A DNA stretch of 64,000 nt from Serratia quinivorans. Lineage in GTDB: Bacteria; Pseudomonadota; Gammaproteobacteria; Enterobacterales; Enterobacteriaceae. The stretch lies in the NCBI GenBank assembly GCA_900457075.1, contig UGYN01000002.1, positions 1,612,001 through 1,676,000 on the forward strand, written 5' to 3'. The notes beneath the pieces were generated by a model. That model was not told the DNA's origin. It was given only the letters and a program-made list of their open reading frames with translations, and did not search any database. The position numbers and the translations under genes are program-made. Positions 39,240 to 47,863 of this stretch are shown one piece after another (the first letter of the stretch is position 1; each line of letters opens with the position of its first letter).

Positions 39240-39868
39240 GATGCTCCTCCTGCCTGCGTCACGCGGTTGGTCAGGGTCGGCAGACCGGCGGCGCGTACCG
39301 TCACTTCATCCCCAGGTTTAATCTCCACCCGCTGGTGCGGCGTTCCGATCAGCACCGCGTCGCCCGGCTGCAGGGTAATAAAATCGCTGATGGCGGCGAT
39401 CAGTTCCGGCACTGAACGCACCAGATCGGCCGTCGACCAGCGGTCCTGCTCCACGCCGTTGATTTCGGTGATAATTTCCAGCCTGTCGCTGGTTGCCAGT
39501 TGACCGATATCCCCCAAGGGACAGAAGCCATCGCGGCATTTTGCTTTGATCGCCGGGCGGTAAAAACTGCTTTCCGGCAGGCTGACATCATTGGCCAACG
39601 CATAGCCGGCCAGATAATCGGCCACCCGTTCGGCAGGAACCTTGCGCGCAGTGTTGCCAATCACCACCGCCAGCGTGGCGCCGCTCTGCACTTGCTCACC
39701 GGCAGGAAACGGGATCGCCCCGCCGTTGGCGAGGTGGGTATTGCGGGGTTTGATAAACCACACCGGGGTCTTCGGCGGGGTTTTATAAGGTGGCTGATGA
39801 AACGCCTGATCCCAGGCGTCCATCTGGCTGCGGTGGTTCAACGCGACGGAAAAAACGGTGCCTTTCAT
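39236..39868 (-). CDS. hpaG1: HpaG1, OPET decarboxylase / HHDD isomerase N-terminal half
   Basis: 210 residues, FAH family: KGTVFSVALNHRSQMDAWDQAFHQPPYKTPPKTPVWFIKPRNT, then LAVVIGNTARKV, YALANDVSLPESSFYRPAIKAKCRDGFCPLG and PGDAVLIGTPHQRVEIKPGDEV. First gene of the hpaG1G2EDFHI operon. ATG at 39866-39868 with AAAGGAG. It faces hpaR across 325 bases containing the candidate HpaR operator. Confidence 0.94.
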   Translation of the reverse strand: MKGTVFSVALNHRSQMDAWDQAFHQPPYKTPPKTPVWFIKPRNTHLANGGAIPFPAGEQVQSGATLAVVIGNTARKVPAERVADYLAGYALANDVSLPESSFYRPAIKAKCRDGFCPLGDIGQLATSDRLEIITEINGVEQDRWSTADLVRSVPELIAAISDFITLQPGDAVLIGTPHQRVEIKPGDEVTVRAAGLPTLTNRVTQAGGAS

Positions 39869-40193
39869 GCAAACTCCTTTCAATGACAGAACATGACAAC
39901 CGGCATTCATTAATATGTTAATGATTACTTTTATACGCTGTTCAGCTTTTACGCAACGCGGGAGGATTGATTTGTGATCGTGATAACAAAATATTCACAA
40001 GGCGTGAACATTAGCGTGATTATTCAACGCATTAATCATTTTCAGGCGATTTTTCCACCCACAGGTGCATTTTCGCTTTATCCGGCAAGGTAAACCTGGC
40101 TACTATTAAGTTATTAATAAATCCAGGCTGCACCGGGCATTACCTGTGTGCGGTACCGGAATAACGAACACCTTGATAGCTAAGGCCAAATCT
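39869..40193. promoter_or_regulatory. hpaR-hpaG divergent control region with HpaR operator candidate
   Basis: CATTAATATGTTAATG (39908-39923) is a perfect 6-4-6 inverted repeat, 40 bases in front of the hpaG1 ATG, where the MarR-type repressor HpaR binds in E. coli. Further toward hpaR lie TGTGATCGTGA and TTCACAAGGCGTGAAC (about 39973-40009), loosely CRP-like. The rest of the 325 bases is AT-rich without a gene. Confidence 0.7.
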
Positions 40194-40649
40194 ATGCATG
40201 AATCCTTAACCATTGCCCTGCTACAGGCGCGTGAAACCGCCATGGGGTTTTTCCGCCCGATCCTGAAAAGCCATAATCTGACCGAGCAGCAGTGGCGCAT
40301 CATTCGCGTGTTGGCCAACAGCCGTTCAATTGAGTTCCACGAGTTGGCGGCAGAAACCTGCATTCTGCGCCCCAGCCTGACCGGCATTTTGTCGCGCATG
40401 GAGCGCGACAAGCTGATCTTCCGTCTGAAACCGGTTAACGATCAGCGCAAGCTGTATGTATCGCTGACCCAGCAGGGCCAGGAGCTGTATGAAGTGGCGC
40501 GCCATCAGGTGGAACAGGGCTACGCGGAGATTGAAGCCGCCTTTTCGCAGCAGAAGATGGGCCAACTGATGACGCTGCTGGACGAACTGAACCGGCTTGG
40601 CGACCAACTGCCCGCCAACGTGACCGCCCATCCGACAAAAAAGCCGTAG
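40194..40649 (+). CDS. hpaR: HpaR, MarR-family repressor of the hpa meta-cleavage operon
   Basis: 151 residues. N terminus MHESLTIALLQARETAMGFFRPILKSHNLTEQQWRIIRVL and ILRPSLTGILSRMERDKLIFRLKPVNDQRKLYVSLTQQG (winged helix) follow E. coli HpaR closely, so the ATG at 40194 was chosen over the upstream opening. Divergent from hpaG1. Inducers in E. coli are 4-HPA and its hydroxylated derivatives. Confidence 0.95.
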   Translation: MHESLTIALLQARETAMGFFRPILKSHNLTEQQWRIIRVLANSRSIEFHELAAETCILRPSLTGILSRMERDKLIFRLKPVNDQRKLYVSLTQQGQELYEVARHQVEQGYAEIEAAFSQQKMGQLMTLLDELNRLGDQLPANVTAHPTKKP

Positions 40650-40698
40650 GGGCGCGACCTGCAGCGCCCGTATAAATCGGGACGAACCTGTTCGTCCC
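40650..40698. terminator. Double hairpin between convergent hpaR and SDR
   Basis: GGGCGC-gacctgca-GCGCCC (40650-40669) then GGGACGAAC-ct-GTTCGTCCC (40679-40698, perfect 9-bp stem). They fill the whole 49-base gap between the two stop codons and probably end both transcripts. Confidence 0.65.
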
Positions 40699-41481
40699 TT
40701 ACGGATGAGCCTCGGGGAGTAGTGCGCCGCCATCCACCACCAGCGTTTGGCCGGTGATATAGGCCGCCGCCGGAGAGGCGAGAAACACCATCGCCGCCGC
40801 GATGTCTTCCGGCTCCCCCAGCCGCCCAAGCGGTACCGCTGCGGCAATAGCCTGATTGACCGCCGCGCCCCCCAGATTGGCCATTGCCGGCGTGCGGATC
40901 ATCCCCGGCTCCACGCCATTGACCCGAATGCCCGCCGCCGCCAGCTCCAGCGCCGCCGCCCGAATAAAACCGTTAACCCCGGCTTTGGAGGCGGCATAGT
41001 GCGCCAGCCCCGGATAAGCCACCCGTGGCCCGGTCACCGACGAGGTCACCAGAATGCTGCCGCCGCCCTGGCGCTGCATCCACGGCAACGCCGCCTGTGC
41101 CAGAAAAAACGGGGCCATCAGATTGACGCTCAGCGTACGTTGCAACAGCACCACGTCAATCTCGGCAAAAGGGGTCAACGGGAAGTAGGCTGCGTTATGA
41201 ATCACCACATCCAGCCGCTGATGCTGCTGCCCCACCGCCGCCACCCGTTCAGCTATTTGCCCAGGGTCGGCCAGATCACAGGCCATCGCCTGCACCCGCC
41301 AGCCCTGCTGCTGCAGCGTCTCGGCGGCATCCTGCGCCTTTTTCAGTTGCAGATCCGCCATCACCACCGTCGCCCCCAGCCGGGCAAAGGCGCTGACAAT
41401 CGCCAGCCCAATGCCCTGCGCGCCGCCGGTCACCAGCACCACCTGACCGCTAAAGGTATCGGCCGCATAAGTTGTCTTCAT
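40699..41481 (-). CDS. SDR-family oxidoreductase, last gene of the amine-type operon
   Basis: 260 residues, classical SDR: VTGGAQGIGLA (near 17-27), HNAAYFP, SSVTGPRVAYPGLAHYAASKAGVNGFI with catalytic S-Y-K, and GQTLVVDGGALLPEAHP at the end. Four bases after the MoaF-like gene, so co-transcribed with it. Substrate unknown; the operon suggests an aldehyde, alcohol or keto step in amine or amino-acid breakdown. Confidence 0.82.
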   Translation of the reverse strand: MKTTYAADTFSGQVVLVTGGAQGIGLAIVSAFARLGATVVMADLQLKKAQDAAETLQQQGWRVQAMACDLADPGQIAERVAAVGQQHQRLDVVIHNAAYFPLTPFAEIDVVLLQRTLSVNLMAPFFLAQAALPWMQRQGGGSILVTSSVTGPRVAYPGLAHYAASKAGVNGFIRAAALELAAAGIRVNGVEPGMIRTPAMANLGGAAVNQAIAAAVPLGRLGEPEDIAAAMVFLASPAAAYITGQTLVVDGGALLPEAHP

Positions 41482-41485
41482 CGGT

Positions 41486-42283
41486 CTAGCCCTGTGGATG
41501 ACGCGTGGTGTTCAGCACCTGTGCATGAGCACCCACGGCAAAATTGCTCAGCGCGCTGAAATCGCTGCCCTGATACCCGAGGATCTTGCCGTCGGTGCGC
41601 ATGCCCTGCAGATCAATCATCACCACGCCCAGCGTCGGCACGATCTTCTCGCGCCACACGAACAGGTAAAGTTTTTCCGCCACCTTCACGTAATGACAAC
41701 GATCGACATCCGCCAACCCCTTCTCTACCCCGTCCAGACACTGCCAGGCGTAGAAATTGTCGTTCAGGTAAATGTGCTCATAGCGTTCGGTCGGGCTGTA
41801 GGTGTACATATTGCGCATGCCGATTAACTCATCGGTGAAATCCGGCGGCGCAACGGTAGCGTCATCCAGCGTGCCGAAATGGAACTCCGCATTGACCGCC
41901 GTCAGCGGCAACCCTTGTTCTACGCGGCTGAAAGCGTCCAGACGGGTTTGCTGTTCGTCCGGCAACTGGCCGTAGACCGCCGTGAAATTGCCCTGATTGC
42001 GATCGCACACCAGCGTAATACTGGCGTTGTCCTGCGCGGGATCGAGAAAATCAATAAACAGAATGCCGGGGCGAATGCTGGTGGCGCGATAAGCGATGCC
42101 CCGGTACTCGCCCCAGCTCAGCGTCTGCTGATCGACGAAATGACAGCTCAGCGTTTCCCCGTCGGCAAAGCGCAGTGCCAGCGTGGTGCCGCTCATGCCG
42201 TGCTGCTGTTCCAGCGTATTGCTGTGCGGCGCAAAGCCTTCCGCCAGTGCGCCAACCTGAATGAATATCGCTTCTGTACTCAT
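41486..42283 (-). CDS. MoaF-like protein (monoamine-operon family)
   Basis: 265 residues, two lipocalin-like halves as in MoaF of Klebsiella aerogenes: N-terminal FADGETLSCHFVDQQTLSWGEYRGIAYRATSIRPGILFIDFLD and C-terminal DELIGMRNMYTYSPTERYEHIYLNDNFYAWQCLDGVEKGLADVDRCHYVKVAEKLYLFVWREKIVPTLGVVMIDLQGMRTDGKI. In Klebsiella moaEF is induced by monoamines; MoaE is an SDR, and here an SDR lies immediately upstream. Start ATG 42281-42283 with AAGGAG. Enzymatic role unknown. Confidence 0.8.
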   Translation of the reverse strand: MSTEAIFIQVGALAEGFAPHSNTLEQQHGMSGTTLALRFADGETLSCHFVDQQTLSWGEYRGIAYRATSIRPGILFIDFLDPAQDNASITLVCDRNQGNFTAVYGQLPDEQQTRLDAFSRVEQGLPLTAVNAEFHFGTLDDATVAPPDFTDELIGMRNMYTYSPTERYEHIYLNDNFYAWQCLDGVEKGLADVDRCHYVKVAEKLYLFVWREKIVPTLGVVMIDLQGMRTDGKILGYQGSDFSALSNFAVGAHAQVLNTTRHPQG

Positions 42284-42293
42284 TTGCTGCTCC

Positions 42294-43076
42294 TTAAAGG
42301 GAAGTGAATGCCAAAGTCGGCACGTCGACAATGGTTGAGCCGCCGTCGGCCACCAGCGCCGCGCCGGTAATAATTGATGCCTCTGGCGAACAGAGAAAAC
42401 GGCAGATGCCGGCGATTTCTTCGGCACTGGCCGGGCGGCGTAACGGCACGTCGCGGCACACCCGCTGGTAGGCTTGTTCCAGCGTCAGTTGGTGCGCGGC
42501 CATCAACGGCTGCATCTCTTCATCCGCCATCGGCGTCGTCACCCAACCAGGGCACACCGCGTTTGCGCGCACTCCCAGCGGGCCGTAGTCACGGGCGATA
42601 GATCGCATCAGCCCGATCAGCGCATGTTTGGCAGTCACATAGCCGCAGACTTCCGGCCCGGCTGCCAGCGAAGCAATAGAGGCGACAAACAGCAGGTTGC
42701 CACCGCTTTTCACCAGCTCCGGCAGGCACGCACGGGCGCTGGCAAAAGCGCTGTTGAGGTTGCTGTCCAGCGCCTGACGCCAGTCATCGTCACCGATCTC
42801 GGTAATACGCCCCACCCCCATGCCGCCGGCGCAGCCGATCAGGCAGTCGATGCGCCCGGCCTGTTGCAAAATGGCCGGCAGCAGCAGGCTTTGCCAACAC
42901 TCCCCGCTGGCGGCATCGCCGACCAACGCCTGAGCGCCAATCTCATCGGCCAGCGCGGCCAGCGGTTCACGGCGGCGCCCGATGATAAACACCCGATCGC
43001 CGTGGGCTGCCAATAACCGGGCGCAGGCGGCCCCCACGCCGGTGCCACCACCGGTAATCACCACCACTCTACTCAT
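42294..43076 (-). CDS. SDR-family oxidoreductase (MoaE-like by context)
   Basis: 260 residues: ITGGGTGVGAACARLLAAHG, IGCAGGMGVGRITE, ASIASLAAGPEVCGYVTAKHALIGLMRSIARDYGPLGVRANAVCPGWVTTPMADEEM and ADGGSTIVDVPTLAF. Catalytic Y-x3-K present. It overlaps the preceding DUF3156-like frame by eight bases and is followed 10 bases later by the MoaF-like gene; in Klebsiella the SDR next to MoaF is MoaE. Substrate unproven. Confidence 0.8.
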   Translation of the reverse strand: MSRVVVITGGGTGVGAACARLLAAHGDRVFIIGRRREPLAALADEIGAQALVGDAASGECWQSLLLPAILQQAGRIDCLIGCAGGMGVGRITEIGDDDWRQALDSNLNSAFASARACLPELVKSGGNLLFVASIASLAAGPEVCGYVTAKHALIGLMRSIARDYGPLGVRANAVCPGWVTTPMADEEMQPLMAAHQLTLEQAYQRVCRDVPLRRPASAEEIAGICRFLCSPEASIITGAALVADGGSTIVDVPTLAFTSL

Positions 43077-43655
43077 CGATTTTCTCCATCAATTGGCCGA
43101 TCATCAGCAGGCTGCTGAGCAGCAACCGCCGTTGCTCCGGCTCCAGCCGCAGATAGCGACGACCGGCGGGCAAACGGCTGACCACTTCCGAAGCGGCAAA
43201 ATGTTCGATCTCCAACCGCCAACGACCGGCAACCACCGTCAGTTGAATACGACGAAAATCAAGTTGCTCCAGCGTTTGGCCGATCTGCGGATAACGCTGC
43301 AGGGCGGCGATCACCCGTTGCGCCGTTGCGTCATTTCGGCTGGCGCGATAAACCACACCGCTTCGCCGTAACCATCCCCGGCGGTAATACGCAGCGTCAG
43401 CGGCGCTGTCAGCCGACAGTCCCCCTGCCGTTGAAAACGCTGGCTGACGATATGTGCCATAAACAGCGCGCTAACCTGTTCGCTGATGTCAATAACCGGC
43501 CCCTGTGGCAACGTCAGCCGCAGCAGGCACGGCGTAACGCGCTCGCAGGCATAGGGCTGCAGGTTGTTCGCCAGGCGGCTGAGGGTCACCCCCGGCTGAT
43601 AGCCCGCCGGGGAACGCTGCCAGAGGCGGTTAAGTGAGGGAAGTAAGCCGATCAA
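43069..43655 (-). pseudogene. DUF3156-like protein, apparently split by a frameshift
   Basis: The first frame starts at TTG (43653-43655) with a strong GAGGAGG six bases upstream, overlapping the permease stop. It runs LIGLLPSLNRLWQRSPAGYQPGVTL to TAGDGYGEAVWF, then an unrelated tail and TGA at 43311. The neighbouring frame continues YRASRNDATAQRVIAALQRYPQIGQTLEQLDFRRIQLTVVAGRWRLEIEHFAASE to the end. One more T at the TTT run (AAA at 43350-43352 on plus) gives GEAVWFYRASRND and a single protein of about 195 residues, near the expected size of DUF3156 proteins that accompany APC permeases. The alternative is two truly overlapping genes. Function unknown; family name is from memory of the context. 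Confidence 0.6.
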
Positions 43656-45123
43656 ACTGCGCCTCCTCGTTTTCTGCCTTGGCAAAAGCGGTTTCCAGCA
43701 CCTGCTCAACCGGTACCGGTTTGAACGGGTTGACCTTCTGTACGCACAGGGTCCAAAACAGTGCGTAAGCGGCTGTCAGGCCAATCATGATGCTGAAAGG
43801 GATATACACCGCGCGCGGGTTCATGCCTGGCGGAGTGATATAGATAATCGCCAGCACGATACCGACGCTGGAGACGATTTGCGGCAGCGGGAACCAGGGC
43901 GATTTGTAGGCACGCGGCAGATCCGGGCGGCGGATCCGCAGGATCACCACCGAGCAGGTCACCAGCAGGTAGGCCACGCCCCAGGCGCACACCGCCGCCA
44001 GCACCAGCGGAATGATACGGTCGAGATCGCCCTGGATGGCGAAGGCGTGCACACAAGGGATCAACACCGCCACCAGGATCCCCACCACCGGGGTTTTAAA
44101 ACGCGGATGCAGATAAGCGAAAATGCGCGGCAGCGCGCCATCCAGCGCCATGCCGTAGAGAATACGCGGCACCGCCGCCATCAGCGTATTGATGGTCGCT
44201 GCCCCGGCCAGCAGCAGCCCGATGCCCAGCCAGTATTTGCCGAATTCCCCCATCACCTGGCCGGCAAAGGCCGGAATGGCCATCGGCGTGTCCAGCAGAT
44301 GAACGCCATTGGCAGCATCCACCAGCACGTTTTCCACCTGGTGGCTGAGCGCGGCGCCGTATAGCGCCATGCAAACCGCCACGCCGCATAGCCCCAGCGA
44401 CATGGCACGCGGGATCACGCTGGCGGAGCGTTTGATCTCCGGCGCCATCGGCGTGACCAGTTCGCAGCCGACGAACATAAACATCGCCATGCCGATCAGG
44501 CTCAATACCGCAAACGGATCGTTCAGGCTCAGCGTGCTGCCGAACCAGCCTTCCAGCGGTACCGCATGCGGTGACAACAGCCCGGCAATGCCGAAGATCA
44601 CCAGCGTGCTCCACATGGCGAAGGTCAGCACGATTTCCGCCTTACCGAACGCCTCGATGCCGAAGGCGTTGAGGATGCCGAACACGATCACCAGCCCAAC
44701 CCCGACCATCCAGGAGGCATTGTGGGTTTCCATCAGGGTGTTGAGGTGCTCGAAATTCACCAGCGCCATGATGCCGGAGAGAATGGTTTCGGCGGTACCG
44801 GCAAAGATGTGCACGATCAGGTAGGCCGACAGTGCGCCGGTAATGGCAAAAAAGCGCCCCATGCCGCAGGCGATGTAGTCATATACCGAGCCGGAAGTCG
44901 GCAGTATCGCCGCCGCCTCGGAGAAGGTGGTGAGCTGAGCCTGCATCATGATAAAGGCGATCAGCATTGCCAGCGCGAAGGTATCACCGCCGATACCGAA
45001 ACCGCTGGTGACGGTGAGGATCACCGGACTGGCCATAATCACCCCGACCGAACTGGCCAGCGTGGTAGGGAATCCGACCTTGCCCCGCTCAAGATGGGCG
45101 TGAAGCCGCGACGACAGGTTCAT
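43630..45123 (-). CDS. APC-family amino-acid/amine permease
   Basis: 497 residues, about 12 membrane segments. Starts MNLSSRLHAHLERGKVGFPTTLASSVGVIMASPVILTVTSGFGIGGDTF, with the APC helix-I substrate loop region, and CELVTPMAPEIKRSASVIPRAMSLGLCGV. First gene of the operon permease, DUF3156-like, SDR, MoaF-like, SDR. The upstream region has two CTATCGTYCTTARGAACGAGA boxes and is shared with a divergent LuxR-type regulator. Substrate unknown; an aromatic amine or amino acid is plausible from the MoaF context. Confidence 0.85.
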   Translation of the reverse strand: MNLSSRLHAHLERGKVGFPTTLASSVGVIMASPVILTVTSGFGIGGDTFALAMLIAFIMMQAQLTTFSEAAAILPTSGSVYDYIACGMGRFFAITGALSAYLIVHIFAGTAETILSGIMALVNFEHLNTLMETHNASWMVGVGLVIVFGILNAFGIEAFGKAEIVLTFAMWSTLVIFGIAGLLSPHAVPLEGWFGSTLSLNDPFAVLSLIGMAMFMFVGCELVTPMAPEIKRSASVIPRAMSLGLCGVAVCMALYGAALSHQVENVLVDAANGVHLLDTPMAIPAFAGQVMGEFGKYWLGIGLLLAGAATINTLMAAVPRILYGMALDGALPRIFAYLHPRFKTPVVGILVAVLIPCVHAFAIQGDLDRIIPLVLAAVCAWGVAYLLVTCSVVILRIRRPDLPRAYKSPWFPLPQIVSSVGIVLAIIYITPPGMNPRAVYIPFSIMIGLTAAYALFWTLCVQKVNPFKPVPVEQVLETAFAKAENEEAQFDRLTSLT

Positions 45124-45229
45124 GGGTATTTCCTCTTATAGTTTTATCGTTTTGCCCTGATGTTGCATTTGCAGGTGTAGCGTCGCCAGTGGCGGCAATA
45201 TCACTATAGAGAGGAAAAGAAAATGCTGA

Positions 45230-45250
45230 CTATCGTCCTTAAGAACGAGA
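45230..45250. promoter_or_regulatory. Palindromic box 1 upstream of the permease operon
   Basis: The 21 bases beginning CTATCGTCCTTAAG and ending AACGAGA contain the near-palindrome TCGTCCTTAAGAACGA, 107 bases before the permease ATG. A second copy with two changes is at 45558-45578, on the other side of the dispersed repeat. Candidate operator for the permease operon; the binding protein is unknown. Confidence 0.5.
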
Positions 45251-45258
45251 GGATTTGA

Positions 45259-45452
45259 TCGCAAAGTTGCTATTTAGCCCTAGATACCCGGGCCTAGCGC
45301 ACCGAGGGGCTATTATGGGACACATCCGTGTGTCCCACCCTTCGGGCCGACGAAGTCGTTCCAATTTGCTCCCGGCAAATTGGTCGGCGGCTGCGCCGCT
45401 ACGACCCCTTCGGCACGCTCTCCCTAATAACTGGCTTTTTAAGGAATCTAAG
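45259..45452 (+). repeat. Hairpin-rich dispersed repeat, copy 2
   Basis: Opposite orientation to copy 1 at 12530-12753. Core 45283-45431 is almost identical to the reverse complement of 12559-12709; similarity then fades on both sides. Stems: GCAA with TTGC, GGGACACA with TGTGTCCC, CGAC with GTCG, CCAATTTGC with GCAAATTGG, GCGGC with GCCGC. Where it differs from copy 1, both arms of a stem usually change together. The plus-strand open frame over it (45255-45458) is not taken as a gene. Confidence 0.8.
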
Positions 45453-45557
45453 GCCTAGCCATAGTTTTTTCGTCTTACCCTGGTCGCCCGGTCAGCCGTT
45501 ATGGTTTTAACCGGATCGAAGCGGTTTTCACCGGGGAATAAGAGAGGTTGCGTTTGT

Positions 45558-45578
45558 CTATCGTTCTTAGGAACGAGA
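45558..45578. promoter_or_regulatory. Palindromic box 2 upstream of the permease operon
   Basis: CTATCGTTCTTAGG followed by AACGAGA; centre TCGTTCTTAGGAACGA. Differs at 2 of 21 positions from the box at 45230-45250, in the same orientation, 328 bases away. Confidence 0.5.
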
Positions 45579-45680
45579 CGCCAATGGCGGCTCAACGGGG
45601 CGATAAAAGGAGGATTCGTGGCGGGGACGTCACTCTAAATGGGAAATCGCTGTAAATTCAGCGGGAAGGATACAGCGCAC

Positions 45681-45698
45681 TCATTAATATATTAATGA
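45681..45698. promoter_or_regulatory. Perfect 18-bp palindrome upstream of the LuxR-type gene
   Basis: TCATTAATATATTAATGA reads the same on both strands. It lies about 190 bases before the LuxR-type gene at 45890. The same TTAATATATTAATG is found again at 52626-52639 in front of the Fe-alcohol dehydrogenase, and a variant at 52471-52486 in front of the second LuxR-type gene. Confidence 0.6.
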
Positions 45699-45889
45699 AA
45701 TATTGACCCCCAAGGACCGTCAGGGTCTTCAACCACCGGCCGCCACCTTGTTATTTATGTATTTTATTGCAATCCCGCTCACGTTGTTAATATGTTTTTA
45801 TTGTGTTGCGAAATTGCTACAACTATGCTTGTATCGTTCATATATTGACCGAACCTTCCAGAGCGAACGGGTAAAGGGGGAAATGAATC

Positions 45890-46537
45890 ATGCACACCGC
45901 ACCATCCGATGCCTTTATCACTAGCTGCCTGAACACCATTGCGCACCTGATCCCGGTGTCCGCCGGGGTATTTTATTTGGTGAACTCGGATCTGCGGCCA
46001 GACCATTATATTTTGCATGGCATTTCCGATAAGACCCATCAGCAGTATTTGAATCATTTCCAGCAGATTGATCCGCTTAAACCGGCCAACTTCCACCAGC
46101 AGGATATCAATATGGTCGGCATGAGCCCGGCGGCGATCAACAATAACCGCCATTATTATCATGACTTTATGCTGCCCAATAATATGCGCGATATGACAGA
46201 GATATTTATCCGCCAGCGCAAGCGCATTGTCGCCGGGGTGTCTTTAATTCGCGATACGCCGTTTACCGAACTCGAACGCGGTCGTCTGCGCGCGGTGATG
46301 CCGCTGATTGAACTGGCGACCCGCGATCTGTTACCCGAGGGGGAGGCCCAATTGCTGACCGCCAAGGAACAAGAGATCGTCAATATGGTGCGCGAAGGGG
46401 CCAGTAATAAACGCATAGCGCTGAAATTGGGTATTTCCCTGTCCACGGTAAAAACCCATATGCGTAATATTTTTGCCAAAACCGAAGTGGTCAATCGCAC
46501 CGAATTGGTCGCCAGCAGCTTTATTGCTCACGGTTAA
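45890..46537 (+). CDS. LuxR-type transcriptional regulator
   Basis: 215 residues. The N-terminal ~140 residues are a probable sensor domain of no recognised family. The C-terminal LuxR/NarL HTH (about 153-210) reads LTAKEQEIVNMVREGASNKRIALKLGISLSTVKTHMRNIFAKTEVVNRTELV. No phosphoacceptor receiver domain. ATG at 45890 with GGGGG nine bases upstream. Divergent from the permease/MoaF-like operon (766 bases) and 140 bases before an MFS gene, so it may control either side. MoaR of Klebsiella, the monoamine regulator, also carries a C-terminal HTH of this type; equivalence is only a suggestion. Confidence 0.85.
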   Translation: MHTAPSDAFITSCLNTIAHLIPVSAGVFYLVNSDLRPDHYILHGISDKTHQQYLNHFQQIDPLKPANFHQQDINMVGMSPAAINNNRHYYHDFMLPNNMRDMTEIFIRQRKRIVAGVSLIRDTPFTELERGRLRAVMPLIELATRDLLPEGEAQLLTAKEQEIVNMVREGASNKRIALKLGISLSTVKTHMRNIFAKTEVVNRTELVASSFIAHG

Positions 46538-46677
46538 TAAATTAAGCCATAGCAATGGCTTATGACCGATAAATAAAACGCGTTAATTATTCGCCATTAA
46601 TGGCGCGGTTTCCGCCTGCCCAAAACAGGGTACCGCGGATATATCTGACCCAGACTTACCCGGTGGAGATAATTTTT

Positions 46678-47850
46678 ATGTCCAGTGATTCTGTTTCCGT
46701 ACCCGCAGCCGGGGCGGCTCTCCCCTGCCCGCCGCGGCTGTTGACCGCCATTATTATCTTTGCCGCCATTGCGCCGGGCATTCTGATGACCGCACCGGCG
46801 GTAGCGGCACAACTGGCCAGCCAGTGGCAGCTGACCCCGGCACAAGTCGGCCACCTGTTTTCGACCGAACTGGGGGCGATGAGCCTGGCCACGCTACCCG
46901 CCTGGTGGTGGATTGGCCGCGTTAACTGGCGTCGGGTGGCAGCGCTGGCGGCAGGGGTGTTTATCGCCGGTAACCTGGCCTCGGCGTGGGTCAACGATTT
47001 CAGCCTGCTGCTGGGGTTGCGCTTTGTCGCTTCGCTGGCAGGCGGCACCCTGATGATCCTGTGCATCACCTGCGCCGCCGGCACCGCCAACCCCAGCCGG
47101 GTCTATGCCCTGTGGGTGCTGGGCCAACTGGTGCTGGGTACGATCGGGCTGCTGGTGCTGCCAGCGTTATTTGCCCATTTTGGCCTGATGGCGGTTTATC
47201 TGATCCTGGCGGCTATCATGCTGTGCTGCCTGCCCCTGATCGCTGCCTTCCCCACAGGGTTTCACCCGGTGCACTCCGCCGCCCATCGCGCCGCAATCCC
47301 CTGGTTTCGTAAACTCTTCGCCGTGCTGGCGGTACTGACTTTTTACATCAGCCTGAGCGCGGTCTGGACCTTTATCGGCAGCATCGCTGCTGCCGCCGGT
47401 CTTTCGCCGGTCAATAGCGGACAGATACTGGCCGCGGCCACGCTGTTCGGCATCGCCGGTGCCGGGGGGGCGGCGTTAATCCGAGGGCGGCACGCGGGTA
47501 ATCGACTGATTTGGCTGAGCTATGGCTTGTTAATCGCCGGTATCGCGCTGCTGACTCGTGAGCCCCTGCTGTTGCGCTTTGCGGTGGCCGCCGTGTTGTT
47601 CAAGTTCACCTGGACCTTTGTACTGCCGTTTATTCTGGCCCGCGTCGCCGGGCTGGATAATAACGGCAAGTTGATGAACAACATCAATCTGGTGATTGGC
47701 GGTGGCATGGCGATTGGCCCGACGCTGGCCGGTTATCTGATTGAATCTTTCGGCGGTTTCGACGCACTGCTGGCCGGGGCGCTGGGCTGCTCGCTGCTGT
47801 CGTTGCTGTTGATTTTGTTGGCTTCACCGCGCGCACGCCGCGCCGTTTAA
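46678..47850 (+). CDS. MFS transporter
   Basis: 390 residues, about 12 hydrophobic segments; starts MSSDSVSVPAAG with GGTGGAG upstream of the ATG at 46678. MFS character in the first half (HLFSTELGAMSLATLPAWWWIGRVNWRRVAALAAGVFIAGNLASAW). No recognised substrate signature. Its stop is 13 bases from the HDAC-family gene start, so the two are an operon; a polyamine or acetylated amine substrate is possible from that neighbour. Confidence 0.8.
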   Translation: MSSDSVSVPAAGAALPCPPRLLTAIIIFAAIAPGILMTAPAVAAQLASQWQLTPAQVGHLFSTELGAMSLATLPAWWWIGRVNWRRVAALAAGVFIAGNLASAWVNDFSLLLGLRFVASLAGGTLMILCITCAAGTANPSRVYALWVLGQLVLGTIGLLVLPALFAHFGLMAVYLILAAIMLCCLPLIAAFPTGFHPVHSAAHRAAIPWFRKLFAVLAVLTFYISLSAVWTFIGSIAAAAGLSPVNSGQILAAATLFGIAGAGGAALIRGRHAGNRLIWLSYGLLIAGIALLTREPLLLRFAVAAVLFKFTWTFVLPFILARVAGLDNNGKLMNNINLVIGGGMAIGPTLAGYLIESFGGFDALLAGALGCSLLSLLLILLASPRARRAV

Positions 47851-47863
47851 CAGGAGTAATAAG

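Noticed and set aside
45255..45458. 67-codon plus-strand open frame
   Set aside because: Same repeat as above; no ribosome-binding site and its end differs from the copy 1 frame.
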